From NCBI GenBank assembly GCA_964392965.1, contig CAYMSA010000065.1, positions 1-9,656 of the forward strand: a stretch of 9,656 bases of DNA. Reading direction: 5' to 3'. The notes under the pieces were generated by a model. The model was not told the DNA's origin. It ran no database searches and saw nothing but the letters and a program-made list of their open reading frames with translations. This document shows positions 1-6,517 of this stretch, in pieces. Every line of letters begins with the position of its first letter. The stretch's first letter is position 1. This DNA is from CAYMSA01 sp964392965 (lineage in GTDB: Bacteria; Actinomycetota; Coriobacteriia; Anaerosomatales; Anaerosomataceae). Made by a program: the position numbers and the translations under genes.

Positions 1-1691
1 GGGAGCGCTTCGACGAAGTCGATGACCCGCGGGTACTTGTACGGAGCCGTGCGCTTCTTGACCCACGACTGCAACTCCTTCACGAGCGCCTCACCCGGCT
101 CGTACGCAGGATTGAGGACGATCGTGGCCTTGACGGCCTTGCCGCGCACCGGATCGGGCACGCCGGTGACCGCGCACTCCCGCACCGCATCGTGCTCGAG
201 CAGGACGCTCTCGACCTCGAACGGGCCGATGCGATAGCCCGACGACTTGATGACGTCATCGTTGCGCCCCACGTACCAGAGGTAGCCGTCTTCGTCGCGC
301 CACGCTATGTCGCCCGTGTGGTACCAGCCGTCATGCATGACCTCGGCGGTCTTCTCCTCGTTGCGGTAGTAGCAGATCATGATGCCCGCCGGCCGCTCGG
401 GAAAGATACTCACGACGATCTCACCGGTCTGACCGGGAGCGCACCGCTCGCCGTTCTCGTCCTGGATCTCCACGTCGTACTGCGGCGAGGGACGTCCCAT
501 CGAGCCCGGCTTGGGCGTCATGCCGAGCGAGTTGAACACTGTGAGCGGCGTCTCGGTCTGCCCGAAGCCCTCGAACAGCTTGAGCCCCGTGTGGCGCTCC
601 CACCGCTCGAAGAGGTCCGGGTTGAGCGCTTCACCGGCGGTCGTGCAGTAGGTGAGCGAGGAGAGGTCGTATGTGTCGATGTCCTCGAGCATCATGAGCC
701 GGAACATCGTCGGCGGGCAGCAGAGCGTGGTGATGCCGTACCGCTCGATGAGCGACAGGATCTCGGCGGCGCTGAACCGGTCGAAGTCGTAGGTGAAGAC
801 GCACGCCTCCATGAGCCACTGTCCGTAGAGCTTGCCCCACACCGCCTTGCCCCAACCGGTGTCGGCGATCGTCAGGTGACTCCCTCCGTCGCTGCACACG
901 TTGTGCCAGTGCTTCGCGGTAGGGATGTGCGCGAGTGCATACGCGCTGTCGTGTAGCACCATCTTGGGATGACCCGACGTGCCCGAGGAGAAGTAGAGCA
1001 GGAACGGGTCGGCGGCACGCGTCTCCCGGCGCTCGAACACCTCGAAAGCCTCCCTGACGCCCGTGTTGAAATCGTGCCACCCCTCCCGATCGGCCGGAGC
1101 GGCACAGACGCCGTCGGGGCCGCTCAAGGCCGCGCCGATTCGCGGGTCGAGGCATGCGCCCCCGGCATCGATGGCGGTTCCCCCGCCCCCGCCGTTCACG
1201 AGCACTTTCAGCTCGAGCGTGGGGCACGCCGCATCGACGTTGTCGGCCGTCTGTGCGATATCACCCACCGAGGTGCAGACGAGTGCCTTCACCGACGCGC
1301 TCGTCAGGCGATACTCGAGATCGTGCTCCTTGAGCATGAACGTGGCGGGCAGCAGAACCGCGCCGAGCTTGTGGAGGGCGATCGCCGTGAACCAGAACTG
1401 GTAGTGGCGGCGCAGGATGACCATCACCATGTCGCCCGCGCCGATGCCGAGTGAGGCCAGGTAGTTGGCCGTCTTGTCGCTCCAGCGCTTCATGTCGGCG
1501 AACGTGAAGACGTGCTCCTCGCCCTCCGGATTGCACCAGATCATGGCGAGCCGTTCCGGCTCGGCAGCGGCGATGTCGTCCACGACGTCGTAGCCGAAGT
1601 TGAAGTCCGCCGGACAGCGCACGCCGAACGAGCTCAGGATGCCGTGCTCGTCGAAGGTCTCGTCGACGTACCGGAGGTTGATGTCACGCAT
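1..1691 (-). CDS. AMP-forming acyl-CoA ligase, copy 1 (C-terminus cut by window edge)
   Basis: This is an ANL-superfamily adenylating ligase that activates a carboxylic acid to acyl-AMP and then acyl-CoA in the cytoplasm. It runs off the left edge after 563 codons. The second ligase in this window suggests only about 20 residues are missing, including the catalytic A10 lysine region. Visible motifs are the A3 phosphate loop YFSSGTSGHPKM (about residues 233-244), EGFGQTE (374-380), the ribose-binding YHTGD (457-461) and the hinge GRNDDVIKSSGYRIGP (475-490). The N-terminal NFGYDVVD (31-38) resembles medium- or branched-chain acyl-CoA synthetases. The ATG at 1691 is preceded by GAGG and AGGAG stretches. 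It lies 114 bp downstream of the XRE-cupin gene on the same strand, so the two are probably co-transcribed. Compared with ligase 2 it has about 29 extra Gly/Ala-rich residues (about 168-202). The substrate is not readable from sequence; short or branched acyl chains are suggested by the oxidoreductase next door. Confidence 0.93.
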   Translation of the reverse strand, partial: MRDINLRYVDETFDEHGILSSFGVRCPADFNFGYDVVDDIAAAEPERLAMIWCNPEGEEHVFTFADMKRWSDKTANYLASLGIGAGDMVMVILRRHYQFWFTAIALHKLGAVLLPATFMLKEHDLEYRLTSASVKALVCTSVGDIAQTADNVDAACPTLELKVLVNGGGGGTAIDAGGACLDPRIGAALSGPDGVCAAPADREGWHDFNTGVREAFEVFERRETRAADPFLLYFSSGTSGHPKMVLHDSAYALAHIPTAKHWHNVCSDGGSHLTIADTGWGKAVWGKLYGQWLMEACVFTYDFDRFSAAEILSLIERYGITTLCCPPTMFRLMMLEDIDTYDLSSLTYCTTAGEALNPDLFERWERHTGLKLFEGFGQTETPLTVFNSLGMTPKPGSMGRPSPQYDVEIQDENGERCAPGQTGEIVVSIFPERPAGIMICYYRNEEKTAEVMHDGWYHTGDIAWRDEDGYLWYVGRNDDVIKSSGYRIGPFEVESVLLEHDAVRECAVTGVPDPVRGKAVKATIVLNPAYEPGEALVKELQSWVKKRTAPYKYPRVIDFVEAL

Positions 1692-1805
1692 GGGGTCCTC
1701 GTCTCCTGGGGGGCCACCTGGGTCTACCTGTCCCGCATCTGTCTCGCGAGATCGCGCCGCGACGCCCGGAGGGGGTGGTGCGTCCGGTGCACGCAGCAGA
1801 AAGCG
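1692..1805 (-). other. Leader between XRE-cupin regulator and ligase 1
   Basis: This 114-bp spacer separates the stop of the regulator from the start of ligase 1. It holds a perfect 10-bp palindrome TCTCGCGAGA (1742-1751). It also holds a short inverted repeat read on the minus strand as TGCGT, a 7-base loop, then ACGCA. No U-tract follows either element, so a classical intrinsic terminator is not supported. The palindrome could be an operator or part of an mRNA structure. I see no convincing promoter here. Confidence 0.35.
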
Positions 1806-2390
1806 CTAGCGCCCGTCCGCGTCCGGGTCCCTCAGTACCACCGCGAGGAACACGCAGGGCTCTCCACCCGTCGCGATCATCCCGTGGCCCCGGCCGGAAT
1901 CGTAGTAGAGCGCATCGCCTGCCGAGAGCTCCTCGATGTGGTCCTCGTACCGGAAGCGCATGCTCCCGCTGATGACGTAGTCGAGCTCCTGCCCGGCGTG
2001 CTTCGAGAGATGGATGGGGGCGTCCTGCTCCTCGGCGATGAACGGGGCCGTCACGACGAAGGGCTCCGCGAGCTTGTGCTGGAAGTTGGGCGCGAGGTGC
2101 CGGTACTCGAAGCCGGCCCTGCGTTTGATGGAGAGTCCCTGGCCGGCCCGTATGAGCGAATATCCCGTGAGATGCGGGTTCTCGCCGGTAAGGAGCTCGA
2201 TCATGTCGACCCCGAACTTCTCGGCACAGCGATAGAGGAACGTGAAGGAGAGGTCCTCGCTGCCGCTCTCCATCGCGGCGTACTCGGCAACCGTCCGTCC
2301 AGTCGCCTCGGCCATCTCCTGCATGGTAAGATTCAGGTCTTCCCGAAGTGCGTGGATACGGCCCGCGACCTCAGCGATGTTCGGCTCCAT
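1806..2390 (-). CDS. XRE-family HTH / cupin transcriptional regulator, copy 1
   Basis: This is a 194-residue two-domain DNA-binding regulator. Residues about 8-68 form an XRE/Cro-type helix-turn-helix (VAGRIHALREDLNLTMQEM, then a recognition-helix region and FGVDMIELLTG). Residues about 95-190 form a small cupin fold with the motif-1 remnant HAGQE (H131, E135) and the motif-2 histidine H169. The usual second histidine of motif 1 is absent, so metal binding is uncertain and the pocket may bind a small ligand. The ATG at 2390 follows a strong GGGAGGAGA Shine-Dalgarno sequence with about 8 bases of spacing. An upstream in-frame GTG (2516) would overlap the divergent gene and lacks such a site. 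XRE-cupin proteins generally regulate adjacent metabolic genes in response to a ligand. This one sits upstream of ligase 1 and divergent from the oxidoreductase operon, so it may control both. It is clearly paralogous to the regulator at 5976. Confidence 0.92.
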   Translation of the reverse strand: MEPNIAEVAGRIHALREDLNLTMQEMAEATGRTVAEYAAMESGSEDLSFTFLYRCAEKFGVDMIELLTGENPHLTGYSLIRAGQGLSIKRRAGFEYRHLAPNFQHKLAEPFVVTAPFIAEEQDAPIHLSKHAGQELDYVISGSMRFRYEDHIEELSAGDALYYDSGRGHGMIATGGEPCVFLAVVLRDPDADGR

Positions 2391-2432
2391 GCGTGTCTCT
2401 CCTCCCGGGGAACAGACTCGGCGTGATTCCGA

Positions 2433-2444
2433 CGGCACGTGCCG
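2433..2444. promoter_or_regulatory. Candidate operator: 12-bp perfect palindrome in the divergent spacer
   Basis: CGGCACGTGCCG is a perfect inverted repeat whose centre lies 1 bp from the midpoint of the 94-bp spacer (2391-2484) between the XRE-cupin regulator and the P-loop/oxidoreductase operon. A dimeric HTH protein could bind here and control both directions. That the XRE-cupin protein is the binder is inferred from position only. I found no identical copy elsewhere in the window. Confidence 0.5.
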
Positions 2445-2458
2445 ACCGGAGCACGACC

Positions 2459-2464
2459 ATTGTA
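2459..2464 (-). promoter_or_regulatory. Possible -10 box for the XRE-cupin/ligase 1 unit
   Basis: On the minus strand this reads TACAAT, matching five of six positions of the sigma-70 -10 consensus. It lies about 70 bases upstream of the regulator start, which would place the transcription start next to the palindrome at 2433-2444. No recognisable -35 hexamer sits at 16-18 bases spacing, so support is weak. Confidence 0.3.
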
Positions 2465-2484
2465 GCCGCCAGACGGAGCATCGC

Positions 2485-3222
2485 GTGAGCGCAATGCCGG
2501 ACATCCGACGATTCACCCTCGTGACGGGCCATTACGGGTCCGGCAAGACGAACCTGTCCATCAACCTCGCGCTCGACCTGCGCGCCCGCTTCGACGCGGT
2601 CACCCTCGTGGACCTCGACGTCGTGAACCCCTACTTCCGTTCCTCGGACTACACCGGCCTACTCGAAGCACACGGGATCCGCGTCATCGCGCCGCGCTTC
2701 GCCGGCACGACGCTCGACACGCCGTCACTTCCCCCCGCGATCGACGCGGTGTTCGACACCGAGGGAGCAGTCATCTTCGACATCGGCGGGGATGACGTGG
2801 GCGCGACGGCGCTCGGCCGGTTCGCCGCCCGCGTCGCGGCCGTCGACCACGACCTGCTCTACGTGATCAACCGCTATCGCAACCTCACCGGTACGCCCGC
2901 CGAGGCCGCCGCGCTCCTTCCCGAGATCGAAAGGGCCTCGCACCTTCGGGCGACCGGTGTGGTGAACAACTCGCACCTGCGCGATGAGACGACGCCGGCG
3001 GTCGTGCTCGACTCGAGAGCGTTCGCCGACGAGACCGCAGCGCTCCTCGGGCTGCCACTCGCGTGCACCACCGTACCGCGTAGGCTCGCAGGCGCGTTCT
3101 CGGACGTGCCGGGCGACCCCACATATGTTATGAATGCGTATCCGATAGACGTCTACGTTCGCACGCCATGGGAGGAAGCTCCCGAGGAGGAAGCACCTGA
3201 TGCCGAGAATCATCGTCGATGA
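2485..3222 (+). CDS. P-loop ATPase of the MinD/ParA-like class, first gene of the oxidoreductase operon
   Basis: This 245-residue protein has a P-loop GHYGSGKTN (15-23), a switch-like DLDVVNPYFRSSDY segment just after it, and a Walker-B-type VIFDIGGDD segment mid-protein. The overall order resembles SIMIBI-class ATPases (MinD/ParA/Mrp-like). However, the loop lacks the signature lysine of deviant KGGxGKT Walker A motifs. There is no Cys pair for an Fe-S scaffold and no membrane segment. The C-terminal tail is acidic (EEAPEEEAPDAE). I chose GTG 2485 because GGAG lies 6 bases upstream; ATG 2494 is the alternative. The gene overlaps the ferredoxin subunit by 23 bases, implying translational coupling. 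I recall similar ATPases beside VorB-type genes in anaerobic Firmicutes, but cannot check this here. The function is unknown; a maturation, assembly or regulatory role for the oxidoreductase is a guess. Confidence 0.85.
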   Translation: MSAMPDIRRFTLVTGHYGSGKTNLSINLALDLRARFDAVTLVDLDVVNPYFRSSDYTGLLEAHGIRVIAPRFAGTTLDTPSLPPAIDAVFDTEGAVIFDIGGDDVGATALGRFAARVAAVDHDLLYVINRYRNLTGTPAEAAALLPEIERASHLRATGVVNNSHLRDETTPAVVLDSRAFADETAALLGLPLACTTVPRRLAGAFSDVPGDPTYVMNAYPIDVYVRTPWEEAPEEEAPDAENHRR

Positions 3223-3406
3223 CCGTTACTGCAAGGGCTGCGGCCTGTGTGTGGACGCGTGTCCGCGCCACGTCATCGCCCTCGATCGCTCCAAAATGAC
3301 CGACAAGGGCTATCACCCGGCCGTCCTCATCGACGAGTCCGGCTGCACGGGTTGTGGGATCTGCGCGCTCGTATGCCCCGATGTCGCGATCACCGTCGAA
3401 AGGTAG
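3200..3406 (+). CDS. 2-oxoacid:ferredoxin oxidoreductase delta subunit (2x[4Fe-4S] ferredoxin-like)
   Basis: This 68-residue protein has two canonical 4Fe-4S motifs. The first is C11-x2-C14-x2-C17-x3-C21-P and the second is C49-x2-C52-x2-C55-x3-C59-P. It fits the delta (PorD/VorD-like) electron-transfer subunit, which carries electrons from the catalytic subunit's Fe-S cluster to soluble ferredoxin. GAGGAGG lies about 9 bases before the ATG, inside the 3' end of the ATPase gene, and the two reading frames overlap by 23 bases. The stop is 3 bases before the alpha subunit start. Length and cysteine spacing are normal for the family, and position in the operon settles the role against a free ferredoxin. 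Confidence 0.93.
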   Translation: MPRIIVDDRYCKGCGLCVDACPRHVIALDRSKMTDKGYHPAVLIDESGCTGCGICALVCPDVAITVER

Positions 3407-3409
3407 GTC

Positions 3410-4540
3410 GTGGTGACAGAGAAAGTCCTCATGAAAGGCAACGAGGCTCTGGCCGAGTCTGCCATCCGTGCGGGATGCCGCTTCTTCTTCGGCTACCCCA
3501 TCACTCCTCAGACGGAGCTCGCCGCCTACATGGCGAAGCGCATGCCCAAGGAGGACGGCACGTATCTTCAGGCCGAGAGTGAGATCGCGGCCATCAACAT
3601 GGTGTACGGCGCAGCGGCCGCAGGGGCGCGCGCGATGACATCGTCGAGCTCCCCGGGCATCTCGCTCAAGGGCGAGGGCATCTCCTACATGGCCGGTGCC
3701 GACCTCCCGGGCGTCATCATCAACATCCAGCGCGGCGGTCCCGGCCTCGGCGGCATCCAGCCGTCGCAGTCGGACTACTTCCAGGCGACCCGGGCGCTCG
3801 GCCACGGCGATTTCCACGTGATCGTGCTTGCGCCCTCGACCGTGCAGGAGATGGCCGACTACGCGTACGTCGCGTTCGACCTCGCTGACGAATACCGCAC
3901 GCCGGTCATGGTGCTTGCCGACGGCATGCTCGGTCAGATGATGGAACCGGTGGTGCTTCCGGAGCGTAAGACCGAGCTGCCCGAGAAACCGTGGGCGACG
4001 ACCGGCCACAGGAATGCGCGGCCGCACAACGTCGTGAACTCACTCTACCTCCAGCCGGAGGCGCTCGAGCACTTCAACATCAAGCGCTTCGAGCGCTACG
4101 CGACCATCAAGGCGAAGGAGCAGCGCGCCGAGGAGTACCTGACCGCGGACGCCGACATCGTGCTCGTCGCCTACGGTGCTTCGGCGCGCATCGCAAGAAC
4201 CGCCGTCAACAAGGCGCGCGAGAAGGGCCTGAAAGTCGGCCTCATCCGTCCGATCACGCTATGGCCCTTCCCGACGGATGCCATCGAGCGCTGCCTCGGC
4301 ACCGCCAGAGCGCTTCTGGCCGTCGAGATGAGCATGGGGCAGATGGTGGACGACGTCCGCCTGACCGTCTGCGGACGGCGGCCCGTGTCGTTCTTCGGCC
4401 GTACCGGCGGCATCATCCCCACCCCGGCCGAGGTGCTGGAACACATCGAGCGTATCGCTGCGGGCGTCGGCGTCCCGGGCGGATTCGACTGCGCCTGCAC
4501 GCCGGCCGACACCACGAAGGCAGGAGGCGACAGCCGATGA
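3410..4540 (+). CDS. vorB: 2-oxoacid:ferredoxin oxidoreductase alpha subunit, VorB type
   Basis: This 376-residue alpha subunit carries the pyrimidine-binding and transketolase C-terminal-like domains of a TPP-dependent 2-oxoacid:ferredoxin oxidoreductase. The start VLMKGNEALAESAIRAGCR, then GYPITPQTE (28-36), the acidic AESE (55-58) near the TPP site and RGGPGLGGIQPSQSD (108-122) match the VorB/KorA group. The N-terminus matches VorB (3-methyl-2-oxobutanoate oxidoreductase) best. The reaction is 2-oxoacid + CoA + oxidised ferredoxin to acyl-CoA + CO2 + reduced ferredoxin, and it is reversible. GTG 3410, GTG 3413 and ATG 3431 are all possible starts. The upstream pair suits the AAAGG site at about 3399-3403 and the family N-terminus. 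The stop overlaps the next start as ATGA. Branched-chain specificity is a family-level call; 2-oxoglutarate or other 2-oxoacids remain possible. Confidence 0.93.
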   Translation: MVTEKVLMKGNEALAESAIRAGCRFFFGYPITPQTELAAYMAKRMPKEDGTYLQAESEIAAINMVYGAAAAGARAMTSSSSPGISLKGEGISYMAGADLPGVIINIQRGGPGLGGIQPSQSDYFQATRALGHGDFHVIVLAPSTVQEMADYAYVAFDLADEYRTPVMVLADGMLGQMMEPVVLPERKTELPEKPWATTGHRNARPHNVVNSLYLQPEALEHFNIKRFERYATIKAKEQRAEEYLTADADIVLVAYGASARIARTAVNKAREKGLKVGLIRPITLWPFPTDAIERCLGTARALLAVEMSMGQMVDDVRLTVCGRRPVSFFGRTGGIIPTPAEVLEHIERIAAGVGVPGGFDCACTPADTTKAGGDSR

Positions 4541-5382
4541 CGATCGTCTACCAGCGCCCGAAGGCGCTCACCGAGGCGCCCTTCTCGTACTGCCCGGGCT
4601 GCACGCACGGCATCGTGCACCGGCTCGTCGCCGAAACCATAGACGAGCTCGGCGTCGAGGGAACGACCGTCGGCGTGGCCCCCGTGGGTTGCTCCGTGCT
4701 CGCGTACGAGTTCTTCGGCTGCGACATGATCCAGGCCGCCCACGGACGCGCACCGGCAGTCGCGACAGCCGTGAAGCGCGTCCATCCGGGCAACGTCGTC
4801 TTCACCTACCAGGGTGACGGCGACCTGGCCTCCATCGGTACCGCCGAGACGGTGCACGCCGCCACGCGCGGCGAGAAGATCACGGTGATCTTCATCAACA
4901 ACGCCATCTACGGCATGACCGGCGGACAGCTCGCACCCACATCGCTGCCGGGCCAGGTCACGCAGACGAGCCCGTACGGGCGCGATGTCACGACCGCCGG
5001 ATTCCCGGTGCGCGTCTGCGAGCTCCTGTCCACGCTCGACGGCGTCGCCCTCGCTCAGCGGGTCTCGGTGGACACACCCAAGAACATCCGCGCGGCGAAG
5101 AAGGCCATCAAGAAGGCCTTCGAGTACCAGATCGAAGGCGTCGGCTACACGATCATCGAGGTCGTGTCGACATGCCCGACGAACTGGGGCCTTTCACCGC
5201 AGGATGCCCTCCAGTGGCTTCGCGACAACATGCTCCCCTACTTCCCGCTCGGCGTGTATCGCGACGTGAAGGCCGAGGGCTTCGCAAACGTCGTCGAGGC
5301 CGCGGCGGCACGACTCGCCTCCTCGGCCGATGGTGCAAGCACCGCGCCCGCCAACCCTGCCGAGGGAGGTACCCGCTCGTGA
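4537..5382 (+). CDS. 2-oxoacid:ferredoxin oxidoreductase beta subunit (TPP- and Fe-S-binding)
   Basis: This 281-residue subunit binds thiamine diphosphate and one [4Fe-4S] cluster. The TPP motif runs from GDGD (93-96) to NNAIYGMTGGQ (from N121). Cysteines C19 and C22 in YCPGC, C52 in VGCS and C213 in STCPTNW sit where related beta subunits (KorB/PorB/VorA-like) ligate the proximal cluster. The start overlaps the alpha stop (ATGA), with AGGAGG 9 bases upstream (4522-4527), and the stop overlaps the gamma start (GTGA). The three catalytic genes are therefore translationally coupled, as expected for a stoichiometric complex. The last 20 or so residues are Ala/Ser-rich and probably disordered. 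Symbols for this subunit differ between organisms, so none is given. Confidence 0.94.
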   Translation: MTIVYQRPKALTEAPFSYCPGCTHGIVHRLVAETIDELGVEGTTVGVAPVGCSVLAYEFFGCDMIQAAHGRAPAVATAVKRVHPGNVVFTYQGDGDLASIGTAETVHAATRGEKITVIFINNAIYGMTGGQLAPTSLPGQVTQTSPYGRDVTTAGFPVRVCELLSTLDGVALAQRVSVDTPKNIRAAKKAIKKAFEYQIEGVGYTIIEVVSTCPTNWGLSPQDALQWLRDNMLPYFPLGVYRDVKAEGFANVVEAAAARLASSADGASTAPANPAEGGTRS

Positions 5383-5915
5383 AAAGCCCGTTCAACATCC
5401 TCTTCGCCGGCTTCGGTGGCCAGGGGCTGCTCTTCGCAGGGAAGCTCGTGGCGACTGCGGCGCTGATCGAGGGCCGGGAGCTCACGTGGCTTCCCTCCTA
5501 CGGGCCGGAGATGCGTGGCGGCACGGCCAACTGCAGCGTCTGCCTATCCGATGAGCCGATCGGCTCGCCGCTGGTCCTCGAGCCTGACGCGCTCATCGCG
5601 ATGAACCAGCCGTCGCTCGACAAGTTCATCGACCGCGTGACCCCCGGCGGCATCGTGATCGTCGACAGCACGATGGTCCCCAACATCCCCGAGCGGGAAG
5701 ATGTCACGATCGTCACGCTTCCGGCCACCAAGATGGCCGAGGACGCCGGACTCAAGGGCCTCGCCAACGTCATCCTGACGGGCCGGTTGCTCAAGGAGAC
5801 GGGCCTGTGTGCCTCGGAATCACTCATGGCCGCCATCGCCAAGAGCGTCCCCGCCCGCAAGGCGCACATGGTCGAGTCAAACCGAAAGGCGCTGGCGCTG
5901 GGAATGGAGTGCTGA
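5379..5915 (+). CDS. 2-oxoacid:ferredoxin oxidoreductase gamma subunit
   Basis: This 178-residue protein has the gamma-domain fold of PorC/KorC/VorC-like subunits. The glycine-rich FAGFGGQG (9-16) opens the domain, followed by SYGPEMRGGTANCSV (40-54), a hallmark of this subunit. In the complex this domain contributes to CoA binding. GTG 5379 overlaps the beta stop and has GAGGGAGG about 9 bases upstream; a longer in-frame opening from 5172 lies inside the beta gene and is discarded. Length is typical. It closes the four-subunit set (delta, alpha, beta, gamma) and is followed by 60 bp before the second XRE-cupin gene, with no terminator visible, so read-through into the regulator is likely. 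Confidence 0.93.
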   Translation: MKSPFNILFAGFGGQGLLFAGKLVATAALIEGRELTWLPSYGPEMRGGTANCSVCLSDEPIGSPLVLEPDALIAMNQPSLDKFIDRVTPGGIVIVDSTMVPNIPEREDVTIVTLPATKMAEDAGLKGLANVILTGRLLKETGLCASESLMAAIAKSVPARKAHMVESNRKALALGMEC

Positions 5916-5955
5916 GAGCCGCGGGCGCCCCTGTCCGATGTGCTCGTACTGCCGG

Positions 5956-5966
5956 CTTCGTCGAAG
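5956..5966 (+). promoter_or_regulatory. Inverted repeat overlapping the Shine-Dalgarno of regulator copy 2
   Basis: CTTCG-T-CGAAG is a perfect 5-bp inverted repeat with a single-base centre. Its right arm merges with GAAGGG, the apparent ribosome-binding site for the ATG at 5976. It could be an operator half-site pair. A hairpin with a one-base loop is not physically favourable. Short repeats like this arise by chance in GC-rich DNA. Confidence 0.25.
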
Positions 5967-5975
5967 GGAACCGAG

Positions 5976-6415
5976 ATGTCCACTGAGTTCAAGGAGATCG
6001 GACTGCGCATCCAGGGCCTGCGCGAGGCGTGCGACATCACGCGCGAGGAGCTCGCCAGGGAGCTCGGTGTCTCGGTCGAGACGTACACCGCCTATGAGGA
6101 GACCGGTGCCGACGTGCCCATCTCGGCCATCTACCATATCGCCAGCAGGTTCGGCGTGGACTTCACCGAGATCCTCACCGGCACCGGCGCCAGGCTCGAC
6201 ACGTACCAGGTGGTCAAAGCGGGGCGCGGCAGAACCGTCGACCGCTACCCGGGCTACTACTACCAGGACCTGGCCTGGAAATACGGCCACAAGATCATGC
6301 AGCCGCTACTCGTGACGCTCGATCCCTCGGACGAACCCGCCGAGCTCGTCACCCATCAGGGCCAGGAGTTCAACCTCGTGCTGCAGGGCTCCGTCATCGT
6401 GACGTTCGACGACCA
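5976..6415 (+). CDS. XRE-family HTH / cupin transcriptional regulator, copy 2 (C-terminus lost in assembly gap)
   Basis: This is a paralogue of the regulator at 1806-2390, with 146 codons visible before the N run. The N-terminal XRE helix-turn-helix spans about residues 7-68 (IQGLREACDITREELAREL, then FGVDFTEILTG). The cupin begins near residue 95, with H127 and E131 in HQGQE, the same reduced metal-site motif as copy 1. By alignment to copy 1, about 44 residues, including the motif-2 histidine, fall in the gap. ATG 5976 has GAAGGG about 7 bases upstream; an in-frame ATG at 5940 lacks a good site. It follows the gamma subunit by 60 bp and precedes ligase 2, mirroring the regulator/ligase pair on the other side. 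A local feedback regulator of ligase 2 and perhaps the whole operon is the likely role. Confidence 0.9.
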
Positions 6416-6515
6416 NNNNNNNNNNNNNNNNNNNNNNNNNNNNNNNNNNNNNNNNNNNNNNNNNNNNNNNNNNNNNNNNNNNNNNNNNNNNNNNNNNNNN
6501 NNNNNNNNNNNNNNN
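6416..6515. other. Assembly gap (100 N)
   Basis: Exactly 100 N, the usual placeholder for a gap of unknown size. The missing sequence must hold the C-terminus of regulator copy 2 (about 44 codons plus stop, from alignment with copy 1), any intergenic DNA and the first few codons of ligase 2. The true gap is therefore expected to exceed 100 bases. Confidence 0.97.
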
Positions 6516-6517
6516 AG

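Noticed and set aside
192..956. Plus-strand open frame of 254 codons
   Set aside because: It lies antisense to ligase 1, whose motifs are clear. Its sequence is the Arg/Val/Leu/Glu-rich pattern typical of a shadow frame in GC-rich DNA.
1512..2426. Plus-strand open frame of 304 codons
   Set aside because: It is antisense to the start of ligase 1 and to the whole XRE-cupin gene, and has no recognisable domain or ribosome-binding site.
3128..4027. Minus-strand open frame of 299 codons
   Set aside because: It is antisense to the ferredoxin and alpha subunits. The His/Arg/Asp-rich composition is a shadow of the real coding strand.
3991..4536. N-terminal extension of the beta subunit frame
   Set aside because: It overlaps the alpha subunit in another frame. 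The beta family start and a good Shine-Dalgarno sequence place the start at 4537.
5916..5975. Terminator after the gamma subunit (GGGCGCCC palindrome)
   Set aside because: It is only 8 bp with no loop and no T-run; chance palindromes are common in GC-rich DNA.
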